64,000 bases of DNA. Source: Penium margaritaceum (Eukaryota; Streptophyta; Zygnematophyceae; Desmidiales; Peniaceae). The DNA lies in contig SZWC01000546.1 of NCBI GenBank assembly GCA_023375785.1, positions 321,136 through 385,135 on the forward strand, written 5' to 3'. Position 1 is the first letter of the stretch; each line of letters begins with the position of its first letter. Below, piece by piece: positions 20,828 to 34,099 of the stretch. Under the pieces are notes generated by a model. It searched no databases. It saw only the letters and a program-made list of their open reading frames with translations, and was not told the origin of the DNA. Made by a program: the position numbers and the translations under genes.

Positions 20828-22912
20828 GCAAGGTCATGCATAGTATACGTGCACTGTGATTGGATACTCTGACTGTGGCTGACTCATGTGATGATTCATA
20901 TAAGTTAAAGTCACTTGGTACACTTTGTGGTCATGGTCAGTGGCACATGCCAACTTTGTCAAGGCATTGCCCACAATAGCCACACCGAGTCACCGGGTTT
21001 TTACCTTGTTTATACATGCAATGTCATGCATAGTACATGTGCACTGTAATTGGGCAGTCTGACCGTGGGTGACTCATGTTACAATTCATAAACGTTAAAG
21101 TCACTTGGTAAACTTTGTGGTCATGGTCAGTGGCACATGCCAACTTTATCAAGGCATTGTGCACAATAGCCACACCGAGCCACCATTATTCTACCTTGTT
21201 TATACCTGCAATGTCATGCATAGTACATTTGCACTGTGATTGGGCACTCTAACCGCGGCTGACTCGTGTTACAATTTGTAGGAGTTAAAATCACTTGGTT
21301 TACTGTGTGGTCATGGTCATTTGCACGTGCCAACTTTGTCAATGCATTACACACAATAGCCACACCAAGCCAGCCGGGTTTTAACCTTGTTTGTACCAGC
21401 AAGGTCATGCATAGTGCATGTGCACTGTGATTGGGCACTCCGACCGTGGCTGACTTGTGATACGATTCGTAGAAGTTTAACTCACGTGGTAAACTTTGTG
21501 GCCATGGTCAGTGGCACATGCCACCTTTGTCAAGGCATTGCGCACAATAGCAACACCAAGCCACCAGTATTGTACCTTGTTTGCACCTGCAAGATCATGC
21601 CTAGTACATCTGCACTGTGATTGGACACTCTGACCGTGGCTGACTCGTGTCATGATTCATATCCGTGTAAGGTACTTGGTAAACTTTGTGGTCATGGTCA
21701 GTGGCACATGCCAAATTTGTCAAGGCATTGCGCACAATAGCCGCACCGAGCCACCAGTATAGTACCTTGTTTATACCTGGAAGTTTATGCATAGCACACA
21801 TGCACTGTGATTGGGCACTCTGGCTGTGGCTGCCTCGTGTGATGATTCTTAGAAGTTAAAGTCCCTTGGTTTTTTTTGTGGTCATGGTTAGTTGCGCAGC
21901 CAAATTTGTCAAGGCATTGTGCACAATAGCCACACCGAGCCACCAGTATTCTACCTTGTTTGCACCTACAAGATCATGCCCAGTATGTCTGCACTGTCAT
22001 CGGACACTCTGGCCGTGGCTGACTCGTGTTATGATTCATAGCCGTTTAAGGTACTTGGTAAACTTTGTGGTCATGGTCAGTGGCACATGCCAACTTTTTC
22101 AAGAAATTACGCACAATAGCCGCACCAAGCCACCAGTGTTTAACCTTGTTTATACCTGCAAGTTTATGCCTATCACACATGCACTGTGATTGGGCACTCT
22201 GGCTGTGGCTGACTCATGTGATAATTCCTAGACGTTAAAGTCCCTTTGTCATTTTTGTTGTCATGGTTAGTTGCACAGGCCAAATTTGTCAAGGCATTGC
22301 GCACAATAGCCACATCGAGCCACCAGTATTCTACCTTATTTGCACCTGTAAGAGCATGCATAGTACATGTGCACTGTGATTGGGCACTCTGACCGTGGCT
22401 GACTGGTGTTGCAATTCGTATATGTTAAAGTCACTTGGATAAATTTTTGGTCATGGTCAGTGGCACATGCCATTTTTGTGAAGGCATTGCGCACAATAAC
22501 CACACCAAGCCACCCGTTTTTTACCTTGTTCATACCTGCAAGGTCATGCATATTACACGTACACTGTGAATGGGCACTCTGACCGCGGCTGACTCATGTT
22601 ACAATTCGTGGAAGTTTAAGTCACTTGGTATACTTTTTGGTCATGGTCAGTGGCACATGCCAACTTTGTCAAAGCATTGCGCACAATAGCCACACCAAGT
22701 CACCGGTTTTTCACTTTGTTTATACCGGCAAGGTCATGCATAGTACACATGCACTGTGATTGGGCACTCTGACCGTGGCTGCCTCATGTGATGACTCATA
22801 GACGTTAAAGTCACTTGGTGAACTTTGTGGTCACGGTCAGTTGCACAGGCCAATTTTGTCAAGGCATTGCGCACAATAGCCACACCAAGCCACCGGGATT
22901 TTACCTTGTACA

Positions 22913-25900
22913 TGTTGGAAATAATTCTCAATGTCACTGGGCATCCTCATGGTTGTTGTTGTCAAATATCCCACACGGCCACAATGTCCAATTGTCCCTT
23001 CCGAGGAAATTCCAGGGAACCTGGTTCACGTCCGCCTGGTGCATCCCTGCAACCGCGGGGGGCTCAACAGCCTGGTTTGGCAACGGCCAGATGAGCTTCG
23101 CTGTCCCCGCCTCTAGTGATTGCGCCCTTATCGGACAATCCTTCCAAGCCGTCCGATGTGACCGGAAACCGACAGTGAATCCCGCAGCTCCCGCCAACGA
23201 AGCGAAGCAACCGCGGCCCGGTCCCCGCATGCCGACAACACAATGGGACTGGCGGGTCCGTCTCGAAGTGGTACCACAAGCTCCAGGAAAACCAAAGGCA
23301 TCACCAGCTGCCACAACACAAGCGCGTCTGCGGCTTCTGCTCTCGCATCTCCCATTGTAGCAAAAAAACTCCTAGCTAGGACTAGCACCAGGACTGCTAT
23401 AAACGCTCTTGTAATTGCATGTATTAAGTAAACCCTTGTGGTTCAATCAGGTCCCCGTACCTTTCTTGCCTCCATCAGTCAATGCTTCTGTTCATGCCCG
23501 CCCTTGTGGCTGCGGCGTCCTCTTCGTTCATTATCGCATCTGCCTGCCTTTCGGCTGCGGCACACTTGCTCCATTTGTCAGTGTGGTGAGCCCGGGTTTC
23601 CGGACTCTACGGCCTCACACTCTCTTGCGTTCTGCTCCGCTCGTTCGTCTTCACTCACTCGCGGCCCACACATGGTTGCTGTGGCTCGCCCCGCTGGCTT
23701 ACCCGCATCATAGTGCTATGGTTTTCTCTTACTCAATCATCATCAGCCCGCCTTCACTGCGCTACGGCCCCTACCTCCTTCATCGCACCCGTACCTTTGG
23801 TGTTGCGTCCACGCCAAGTACTGACAATCTTCTACCAGCCGTGTTTTCTAAATTCCATCTCTTATGTCAACTTCATCATGCTGACCCGAGTGTTGCTGCG
23901 GTACAGTGTAGGACGTAGCACGCGCTTTGGCGCTGCGGCTTGCCCCACGAGCTCGCCCGCGCCTCGGGAACGCACCAGACTCAATCCTCTAGTTCATCAG
24001 TGAGAATGTGGCCTTGTCCAAAATACTGACATGGTATCAGAGAATGGCAAAAGATCCTCAGCAAATCATCCTCGTTCATCTGCCGTTGACGTCTTCTGGC
24101 GCCTGACACGCTTCGCCAAAGCAGACTTCACCAGCAACCGCCTCCGCAACAGCGGGAACATCATCTCCCAATCACAAACAGTCCTCCTCACCAGCATCCC
24201 ACGTGAAAACGACATCCGTCAGGTGTGTATGGACACAGCTGAGGAACGGTGCTCCTCACGGCAACCAGCTGTACCCCACCACCGGAAGCAGCACTCGGTC
24301 ATTACAGCATCAGCAGTTCCATCCCCCACAGCATCCAGCAGTTATCCGCCTCCCTCAGTACCAGACTCCGTGCTGACAGCATCACTGAACGGTGTATGGG
24401 CACCGTTTGGTACAACTACACCTCACTTGAAGAATGAAGCAGCATTCTCAGCTTCCGCACTTCCAGCAACAGCATCCCCTTGCACAACAGTAGCAACACC
24501 TCATCATCAGTGATCTCCTCCGAGCTCCATCTTGTCTTTGTCTTGGTAACCTGTCTAACAAACGCCTCGCCTCAACAAAGGTTCCAACAACCTCACCAGC
24601 TATCAGATCTGCTCTACTACATCCATAACAGCAGAAGATCATCACCTCTTTCTCCAAAGTCAGAATGAGCACGACTGTCCACCTATCTCATGGATGGCGT
24701 CCGCTAGACTGCTTTTCTCGAGTCAACAAGATTGTGCTGCAAGGACTCCGCCATATTGTCTCATGAGCTACTACACTGGTCACTTTCACCTTCAGACTCC
24801 ATGCTGAGACACTGTTCCTACCTCATCCCTGATCCCAAAACACAACATCCACCATACCGCAGCAGCAACGTCTTCACTTTGTCGGCCAAGGCATCACTGC
24901 CAGTTTAACCAGTATTCACTTTGCACATCTCTGTGGACAGAGCATCAGTCATACTCCTCTCTGTCTAAGTGCACGCTGCTCCACCCTCTCCACGTGGCAT
25001 CAGAACTCTCAAGTGACATCAGCAACCAGATTTCACCAAGGCCTGACCACTCTTCCCATCAACCTCCTGTTCATCAAAAGCATTGCTGCTCTTCTCCATG
25101 ACCTCACCCTCCTGTGCCTTTGGGTTTCGTGTGCCTTGGGTCTGTTTACCTCCACTTTCCTTCTTCATGCACTGTATCTTGCTTCTTTCCTACCTGCTGT
25201 CTTCCATGCCATCACCAGCATGATTGAAACAATCATTGAGCACTGCCTGAGCACCCTTCCAGCTCATTTTGCACTCACTACTCTCTACCCTTGGTTCTGA
25301 CATGATCCAACCTCCTTCAGCTTCCTGGATCTGCCAAGAAGCAACCCGTCTCCCATCACCACTTCCAACCACACACAAGCACAAGCAACCTCTCACAATC
25401 ACGAGTCACACTCCAAGTACGCGCATCTCAGACACACCAAGCTATCACCACATGTCATCACATGCTCGTCTCTGTCCAGCTCTTGCACCAACCTCCCATC
25501 TCAGCCTTCAACCTACATCTCCTCTCAGCGCCGCATGCATACCACCACAAGCAATCACGATGGCGCTTCATCCCTGACGCCTTCCCTGACCTTGGTGTCC
25601 CAGCTTTCTCTTCTCTCACCTGTCCTGCATACTTCCTTTCTCTCAAAGGACTCTCGTCGCAGTAACACCTTGTTCAATACACTCCTTGTCATGCATCTTC
25701 ATTCCAGATCTCCATATCTTCTGTCATTTCCGTTTGTGTCGTCTTTCCTTGCTAACCTCCACTCTCAGTCCCCAGTGGACTGCTTCTTACCACCCGAATG
25801 CCTCTGAGATTCTTCACCCCAAGAATCATATAGACTCTCACTTCACAGTCTTCCAATTTCACAAGTCATATCATTCTCGTATGATTCATTTCACCCGTCT

Positions 25901-26816
25901 CTTGCACTCCAGTATCAGTANAACGTGCCACCGTCACCCTCAGTCCAAGGCACTGTCCAAACTCCCATCATCATCCCAGCATACTCTCCACCACTCCTTG
26001 GTCTTCCTTTTTGGTCCCACTGCCTCACTCCTCCGCATGTTGATCACATTGTGACATTCTGGGGGACTGTTGGAAATAATTATCAATGTCACTGAGAATC
26101 CTCATGGTCCTTGTTGTCAAACATCCCACACGGCCACAATGTCCAGTTGCCCCTTCATAGATAGGACAAGCACTAGGACTACTTTAAACGTTCTTGTAGT
26201 TGCATGCAATACGTTAACCCTTGTGGTTCAATCAGGTCTCCGTGCCTTTCTTGCCTCCATCAGTCAATGCTTCTGTTCATGCCCGCCCTTGTGGCTGCGG
26301 CGTCCTCTTCGTTCATTATCGCATGTGCCCGCCTTCCAGCTGCGGCACACTTGCTCCATTTGTCAGTGTGGTGAGCCCGGGTTTCCTGACTCTGCAGCCT
26401 CACACTCTCCTACGTTCCGCTCCGCTTGTTCGTCTCCACTCACTCGCGACCCACACATGGTTGCTGTGGCTCGCCCCACTGGCTTGCCCGCATCATAGTG
26501 CCGTGGTCCTATCTTACTCAATCATCATCGGCCCGCCTTCACTACGCTGCGGCCCCTACCTCCTTCATCGCGCACGCACCTTCGGTGCTGCGCCCACGCC
26601 AAGTACTGACAATATTCTTCCAGCCGTGTTTCCTAGATTCCATCTCTTATGTCAACTCCATCATGCTGACCTGAGTGTTGCTGCGGCACAGTCTAGGACG
26701 TAGCCCGCGCTTTGGCGCTGCGGCTCGCCCCACGAGCTTGCCCGCGCCTCAGGAACGCACCAGACTCTATCCTCTAGTTGATCAGTGAGAATGTGGCCTC
26801 CTCCAAAACACTGACA
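22913..26816 (+). mobile_element. Gene-poor LTR retrotransposon, family B copy 1
   Basis: Plus-strand element: 5' LTR 22913-24031 (TGTTGGAAATAATTC to AATACTGACA), then TGGTATCAGAGA at 24032, a Met-i primer-binding site. The internal part is about 2.0 kb, with a polypurine tract (GGGGGAC) just before the 3' LTR 26068-26816. A TATAAA lies in the 5' LTR at about 23397. The internal region shows no gag, protease, integrase or reverse transcriptase wording, so it resembles a non-autonomous LTR element. No clean target duplication is seen (GTACA on the left, GCTTA on the right). An N lies at 25921. It is a fossil, duplicated with its satellite surroundings (see 33358-37916). Confidence 0.85.
24032..24043 (+). 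other. Primer-binding site, initiator-Met tRNA type (family B copy 1)
   Basis: TGGTATCAGAGA immediately after the LTR terminal CA. Confidence 0.85.
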
Positions 26817-28122
26817 GCTTATACCTGCAACGTCATGCATAGTACACGTGCATTGTAATTGGGCACTCTGACCGTGGCTGACTCGTGTTACAGCTCGTAG
26901 AAGTTAAAGTCACGTGGATGCATTTGTGGTCATGGTCAGTGGGACATGCAAACTTTGTCAAGGCATCGCGCACAATAGCAAACCTGAGCCACCAGTGTTT
27001 TCACTTGTTTATACCTACAAGTTTATGCCTAGCACACGTGCACTGTGATTGGGCACTCTGACTGTGGCTGACTCGTGTCATGATTCATAGACGTTTAAGG
27101 TACTTGGATAAATTTGTGGTCATGGTCAGTTGCACATGCCAACTTTGTCAAGGGATTACGCACAATAGCCACATCGAGCCACCAGTATTCTACCTTGTTT
27201 GTTCTTGCAAGATCATGCATAGTACATGTGCACTGTGATTGGGCACTCTGACCGTTGCTGACTCGTGTTACAAATCCTAGAAGTTAAAATCACTTGGACA
27301 AATTCGTGATCATGGTCAGTGGCACATGCCAACTTTGTCAAGGCATTATCCACAACAGCCACACCGAGCCACCAGTATTCTACCTTGCTTATACCTGCAA
27401 GGACATCCCTAGTACACGTGCACTGTGATTGGGCACTCTGAACGTGGCTGACTCGTGTCATGATTCATAGCTGTTTAAGGTACTTGGATAAATTTGTGGT
27501 CATGGTCAGTGGCACAGGCCAACTTGTCAAGGCATTGCACACAATAGCCGTGCGAGGTGACCAGGTTTTTTACCTTGTTCATACCAGCAAGGTCATGCAT
27601 AGTACATGTGCACTGTGAGTGTTAACTCTGACCGTGGTTGACTCGTGTTACGATTCGTAGAAGTTAAAGTCACTTGGATACGTTTGTGGTCATGGTCAGT
27701 GGCACATGCCAACTTTGTCAATGCATCGCACACAAAAGCCGCACCGAGCCACCATTGCTTGACCTTGTTTATACCTACAAGTTTATGCCTAGCACACGTG
27801 CACTGTGATTGGGTAGTCTGACCGTGGCTGACTCATGTGATGATTCATAGAAGTTAAAGTCACTTGGTTATCTTTGTGGTCATGGTTAGTTGCACAGGCC
27901 AACTTTGTCAAGGTATTGCACACAAAAGCCACACCGAGCCACCGGTATTCTACCTTGTTTGTTCCTGCAAGATCATGCATAGTACATGTGCACTATGATT
28001 GGGCACTCTGACCGTGGCTAACTCGTGTTACAATTGGTATAAGTTAAATTCACTCGGATAAACTTGTGGTCATGGTCAGTGGCACATGCCAACTTTGTCA
28101 AGGCTTTGCACACAATAGCCAC
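26817..28122 (+). repeat. Satellite, plus orientation, end of first duplicated block
   Basis: About seven monomers, matching 37917-39223 in order and length (1306 versus about 1307 bp). Ends abruptly at ATAGCCAC, where the family A remnant begins. Confidence 0.95.
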
Positions 28123-29356
28123 GGATGATGACGGCGGATGCTGAAGGCGGCGCGGATGAGGGCTGAGAGCGGCTTGAGGAGGCAAATGAGGATGAGCTGA
28201 TGAGAAGACGGCGTAAACAATGCAGATGGCAGAGGGCGGCTTGAGGAAGCCAGACGAAACTGATGCTTGAGGAAGGAGGTTGAGCGCGACAGAGGTAGGT
28301 GCGGATGAGCAAGAGAACGACTGTTGGCGGAGCGGTAGAGGCAGAAGATGGCAAGGATGGAGGCGGCACGCAACACCCAAGTCTCTGCTTTCAGGAGAGT
28401 GACGGCTTGTTCCCCAGTTGGCCCGAGAACGACGGGCAGGAAGACTGGTGGTGTCCAATATCCTGGCAGCAAGAGGAAGTCGGTTGCAGCAGAGGAAGTC
28501 GTATGGCAAGCAGAGACACTGATCCGCTTGATTGTCAGGAGAGTGATGACTTGTTCCCCAGTTGGCTCGCAGTGGGAGCAGGAAGACTAGTGGCGTCTGA
28601 TGTCCTAACGGCGGGAGATCCACTGCTGCTGCTAACTACGCGAGAGGGTGGTGTGAGGACGCGGCGCGGTGCGGCAAGGAGATGAGGCAGATAGAGAAGA
28701 TGAAGCTGACGAGGAGAGAGAAGAAGAGAGAAGGTGCTTGTGGAGGCAGAGGTGACACGAGNCGGGGACGGCAGGAGCAGAAGCAGGCAGAAGCACGGAG
28801 ACATGGAGAAGCGGGCAAGCCGACTTACACAAGTGGTAGGGCAAAAGAAGTCCCTGGGAGTCAACCTCAGGGCCTCAAGAGAGGTTAGAGACTGGAGCTC
28901 CAAGGTAGACAGGGAGCAGTGAGAGAGCACGGGAGTGAGGCGAGAGATGTACAAGGAGTCAGCGAAGAGTCACGAGTGATGAAGCGACGAGAGCTGGCAG
29001 GCGAAGTTGGCGAAGGCAGGGTGAGAGCAGAGCAAGGACACGGCGGCGAAGCCGCGGAACCAGAAGGGAACAGGATGTGCAGAACTGTTCTGGTTAATTG
29101 AAGAGGGAATGAACATCCTCCATATATATAGCAGGACAAAGGAAAGGCATGAGCAACGGCTTCTTCTGCGCTAGCCGGACGCGCTTGCGGAGATTCCGCT
29201 TATTAGAGGATGACTCGGTAGGAAGTCCGTTGGTCGGTCGAGGACCATTAACGGCTAGTGAGGAGTGCTGACCGAGGTGGTTCTGGCTGAAGCTGAACCT
29301 TTATCGAGAATTTCTCTCGGGCTGGTTTTGTGCTCTGTTAGATTCATATTCCGACA
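28123..29356 (-). mobile_element. Family A LTR remnant (A3): internal part, N gap, LTR
   Basis: 28123-28761 is internal family A DNA including the paired 142-144-bp repeats (TTGTTCCCCAGTTGGC near 28407 and 28551). An N at 28762 replaces the expected primer site and LTR start. 28763-29356 is the rest of an LTR nearly identical to 14252-14844, with the same hairpin and ending TTCCGACA. This is the start of the second copy of the ~10-kb duplicated block. Fossil; no gene. Confidence 0.8.
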
Positions 29357-32300
29357 TCTTACTGTGGCTGACTCGTGCTACAAATCGTAGAAATTAAAGA
29401 CACTTGGATACGTTTGTGGTCACAGTCAGTGGTACATGCCAACTTTGTCAAGACATTGTGCACAATAGCCACACCGAGCCACCAGTATTCTACCTTGTTT
29501 GCACCTGCAATATAATGCCTAGTACATCTGCACTGTGATTGGACACTCTGACCGTGGCTGACTCGTGTTATGATCAATAGAAGTTAATGTCACTTGGATA
29601 CATTTGTGGTCATGGTCAGTTGCACAGGCCAACTTTGTCAAGGCATTGCACACAATAGCCAAACCAAGCCACCGGTTCTTTACCTTGTTTATACCTGCAA
29701 GGTCATGCATATCACACGTGCAGTGTGATTGGGCACTCTGACCATGGCTGACTCCTGTTACAATTCGTAGAAGTTAAAGTCACTTTGATAACTTTGTGGT
29801 TATGGTCAGTCACACATACCAACGTTTCCAAGGCATTGCCCACAGTAGCCATGCCAAGCCACTGGGTTTTTACATTGGTTATACCTGCAAAGTCATGCAT
29901 ACTACACATGCACTGTGATTGGGCACTCTGACCGTGGTTTACTCATGTTATGATTCGTAGAAGTTAATGTCACTTGGATAAATTTGTGGTCATGGTCAGT
30001 GGCACATGCCAACGTTTTTTAGGGCATTGCCCACAATAGCCATGCCAAGCCACCAGGTTTTTACATTGTTTATACCTGCAAGTTTGTGTCTAGCAAACGT
30101 GCACTGTGATTGGGCACTCTGACCGTGGCTGAATTGTGTCATGATTAATAGCCGTTTAAGTTACTTGGATAAATTGTGGTCATGGTCAGTGGCAGAGGCC
30201 AACTTCATCAAAGCATTGCGCACAATAGCCATGCCAAGCTACCCGATTCATACCCTGTTTATACCGGCAAGGTCATGCATAGTACATATGCACTGTGATT
30301 GGGCACTATGACCGTTGCTGACTCGTGTCATTAATCATAGCTGGTTAAGGTGCTTGGATGATGATGATGATGATGATGATGATGTGATGATTCAGATATT
30401 TAAAATGTCTTGGTTCACTTTGTGGTCATGGTTAGTTCCACAGGCCAACTTTGTCAATGCATTGCCCATAATATCTTCACCAAGCCACCGGGTTTTGACC
30501 TTGTTTACACTTGCAAGGTCATGCATATAATATTTGCATTGTGATTGGGCACTCTGACCGTGGCTGACTCGTGTTACGATGCGTAGAAGTCAAAGTCACT
30601 TGGTACACTTTGTGGCCGTGGTCAGTGGCACGTGCCAGTTTTGTCAATGCATTACGCACAATAGCTACACCAAGCCACCAAATTGTTACCTTTTTTATGC
30701 CTGCAAGGTCATGCATAGCACACGTGCACTGTGACTGGGCACACTAACTGTGGCTGACACATGTGATGATTCATAGAAGTTAAAGTCACTTGGTAAACGT
30801 TGTGGGCATGGTCAGTGGCACATGCCAACTTTGTCAAGGCGTTGTGCACAATAGCCACACTGAGCCAGCAATATTCAACATTTTTTAGACCTGCAAGGTC
30901 ATGCATAGTACATGTGCACTGTGATTGGGCACTCTGACCGTGGCTGACTTGTGTTACAATTCGTAGAAGTTCATCGTACTTGGTTAAATTTGTGGTCATG
31001 GTCAGTTGCACATGCCAACTTTGTCAAGGCATTGTGCACAATAGCCACACCAAGACACCGGTTTTTTTAACTTTTTTATACCTGTAAGGTCATGCATAGA
31101 ACATATGCACTGTGATTGGGCACTCTGACCGTGGCTGACTCGTGTTACGATGCGTAGAAGTTAAAGTCACTTGGTACACTTTGTGGTCATGGTCAGTGGA
31201 CATGCCAACTTTGTCCAGGCATTGCACACAATAGCCACACCAAGCCACCAATTTTTTACCTTGTTTATACCTGCAAGGTCATGCATAGTATACGTGCACT
31301 GTGATTGGATACTCTGACTGTGGCTGACTCATGTGATGATTCATATAAGTTAAAGTCACCTGGTACACTTTGTGGTCATGGTCAGTGGCACATGCCAACT
31401 TTGTCAAGGCATTGCGCACAATAGCCACACCGAGTCACCGGGTTTTGACCTTGTTTATACATGCAATTTCATGCATAGTACATGTGCACTGTAATTGGGC
31501 AATCTGACCGTGGCTGACTCATGTTACAATTCGTAGACGTTAAAGTCACTTGGTAAACTTTGTGGTCATGGTCAGTGGCACATGCCAACTTTGTCAAGGC
31601 ATTGTGGACAATAGCCACACCGAGCCACCAATATTCTACCTTGTTTATACATGCAATATCATGCATAGTACATTTGCACTGTGATTGGGCACTCCGACCG
31701 TGGCTGACTCGTGTTACGATTCGTAGAAGTTAAAGTCACGTGGTAAACTTTGTGGCCATGGTCAGTGGCACGTGCAACCTTTGTCAAGGCATTGCGCACA
31801 ATAGCAACACCGAGCCACCAGTATTGTACCTTGTTTGCACCTGCAAGATCATGCCTAGTACATCTGCATTGTGATTGGACACTCTGACCGCGGCTGACTC
31901 GTGTTATGATCAATAGAAGTAAAAGTCACTTGGATACATTTGTGGTCATGGTCAGTGGCACACACCATCTTTGTCAAGGCATTGCGCACAATAGCCATAC
32001 CGAGCCACCAGTATTCTACCTTGTTTGGACCTGCAAGATCATGCCCAGCATATCTGTACTGTTATTGGACACTCTGACCGTGGCTGACTCGTGTTATGAT
32101 TCATATCCGTTTAAGGTACTTGGTAAACGTTGTGGTCATGGTCAGTGGCACATGCCAAATTTGTCAAGGCATTGCGCACAATAGCCGCACCGAGCCACCA
32201 GTATTGTACCTTGTTTATACCTGGAAGTTTACGCCTAGCACAGATGCACTGTGATTGGGCACTCTGGCCGTGGCTGACTCATGTGATGATTCATGGAAGT

Positions 32301-33357
32301 TAAAGTCCCTTGGTTGTTTTTGTGGTCATGGTTAGTTGCACAGGCCAAATTTGTCAAGGCATTGCGCACAATAGCCACACCTAGCTACCGGTATTCTACC
32401 TTGTTTGCACCTGCAAGATCATGCCTAGTATATCTGCACTGTCATCGGACACTCTGACCGTGGCTGACTCGTGTTATGATTCATAGCTGTTTAAGGTACT
32501 TGGTAAACTTTGTGGTCATGGTCAGTGGCACATGCCAACTTTGTCCAGAAATTAAGCACAATAGCCGCACCGAGCCACCAGTGTTTAACCTTGTTTATAC
32601 CTGCAAGTTTATGCCTAGCACACATGCAATGTGATTGGGCACTCTGGCTGTGGCTGAGTCATGTGATGATTCCTAGAAGTTAAAGTCCCTTTGTTATTTT
32701 TGTTGTCATGGTTAGTTGCACAGGCCAAATTTGTCAAGGCATTGCGCACAATAGCCACATCGAGCCACCAGTATTCTACCTTATTTGCACCTGTAAGAGC
32801 ATGCATAGTACATGTGCACTGTGATTGGGCACTCTGACTGTGGCTGACTGGTGTTGCAATTCGTATATGTTAAAGTCACTTGGATAAATTTTTGGTCATG
32901 GTCAGTGGCACATGCCATTTTTGTGAAGGCATTGCGCACAATAACCACACCAAGCCACCCGTTTTTTACCTTGTTCATACCTGCAAGGTCATGCATATTA
33001 CACGTACACTGTGAATGGGCACTCTGACCGCGGCTGACTCATGTTACAATTCGTGGAAGTTTAAGTCACTTGGTGTACTTTTTGGTCATGGTCAGGGGCA
33101 CATGCCAACTTTGTCAAAGCATTGCGCACAATAGCCACACCAAGTCACCGGTCTTTCACCTTGTTTATACCTGCAAGGTCATGCATAGTACATGTGCACT
33201 ATGATTGGGCACTCTGACCGTGGCTGCCTCGTGTGATGACTCATAGACGTTAAAGTCACTTGATGAACTTTGTGGTCATGGTCAGTTGCACAGGCCAATT
33301 TTGTCAAGGCATTGCGCACAATAGCCACACCAAGCCACCGGGGTTTTACCTTGTATA
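29357..33357 (+). repeat. Satellite, plus orientation, second copy of the duplicated block
   Basis: About 21 monomers. The unit around 29521-29560 is the empty counterpart of the hAT insertion site. (GAT)9 stands at 30357-30383. Confidence 0.95.
30357..30383 (+). repeat. (GAT)9 microsatellite inside a satellite monomer
   Basis: Paralogous to the (GAT)6 tract at 20111-20128; same flanking GTGATGATTCA. Confidence 0.9.
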
Positions 33358-33394
33358 TGTTGGAAATAATTCTTAATGTCACTGGGCATCCTCA

Positions 33395-34099
33395 TGGTGG
33401 TTGTTGTCAAATATCCCACACGGCCACAATGTCTAATTGTCCCTTCCGAGGAAATTCCAGGGAACCTGGTTCACGTCCGCCTGTTGCATCCCTGCAACTG
33501 CGGGGGGCTCAACAGCCTGGTTTGGCAACGGCCAGATGAGCTTTGTTGTCCCCGCCTCTAGTGATTGCGCCCTTATTGGACAATCCTTCCGAGCCGTCCG
33601 ATGTGACTGGAGACCGACGGTGAAACCCGCTGCTCCCGCCAACGAAGCGAAACAACCGCGGCCCGGTCCCCGCATGCCGACAACACAACGGGACTGGCGG
33701 GTCCGTATCGAAGTGGTACCACAAGCTCCAGGAAAACCGAAGGCATNTGGTGGTTGTTGTCAAATATCCCACACGGCCACAATGTCCAATTGTCCCTTCC
33801 GAGGAAATTCCAGGGAACCTGGTTCACGTCCGCCTGGTGCATCCCTGCAACTGCGGGGGGCTCAACAGCCTGGTTTGGCAACGGCCAGATGAGCTTTGTT
33901 GTCCCCGCCTCTAGTGATTGCGCCCTTATTGGACAATCCTTCCGAGCCGTCCGATGTGACTGGAGACCGACGGTGAAACCCGCTGCTCCCGCCAACGAAG
34001 CGAAACAACCACGGCCTGGTCCCCGCATGCTGACAACACAACGGGACTGGCGGGTCCGTATCGAAGTGGTACCACAAGCTCCAGGAAAACCGAAGGCAT
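33395..34099. repeat. 352-bp direct duplication either side of a single N (33747)
   Basis: 33395-33746 recurs at 33748-34099 with very few differences and the N exactly at the join, inside an LTR. As at 5574, this looks like an unmerged contig overlap and not biology. Confidence 0.8.

Larger units (their letters stand above)
19107..22912 (+). repeat. Satellite, plus orientation, first copy of the duplicated block
   Basis: About 20 monomers, corresponding unit by unit to 29546-33357 except for whole-monomer gains and losses. Many units share a variant phrase (GTGCACTGTGATTGGGCACT). One unit carries (GAT)6 in place of part of the pre-core segment at 20111-20128. No gene. Confidence 0.95.

Noticed and set aside
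23415-23918. Plus-strand frames of 90-170 codons in the family B LTRs (also 26221-26703, 34234-34716, 37321-37803)
   Set aside because: They lie wholly in LTRs, two frames are open at once, and they resemble no protein family.
22908-26821. Target-site duplication for family B elements
   Set aside because: Flanking five bases differ (GTACA or GTATA on the left, GCTTA on the right), so I did not annotate one.
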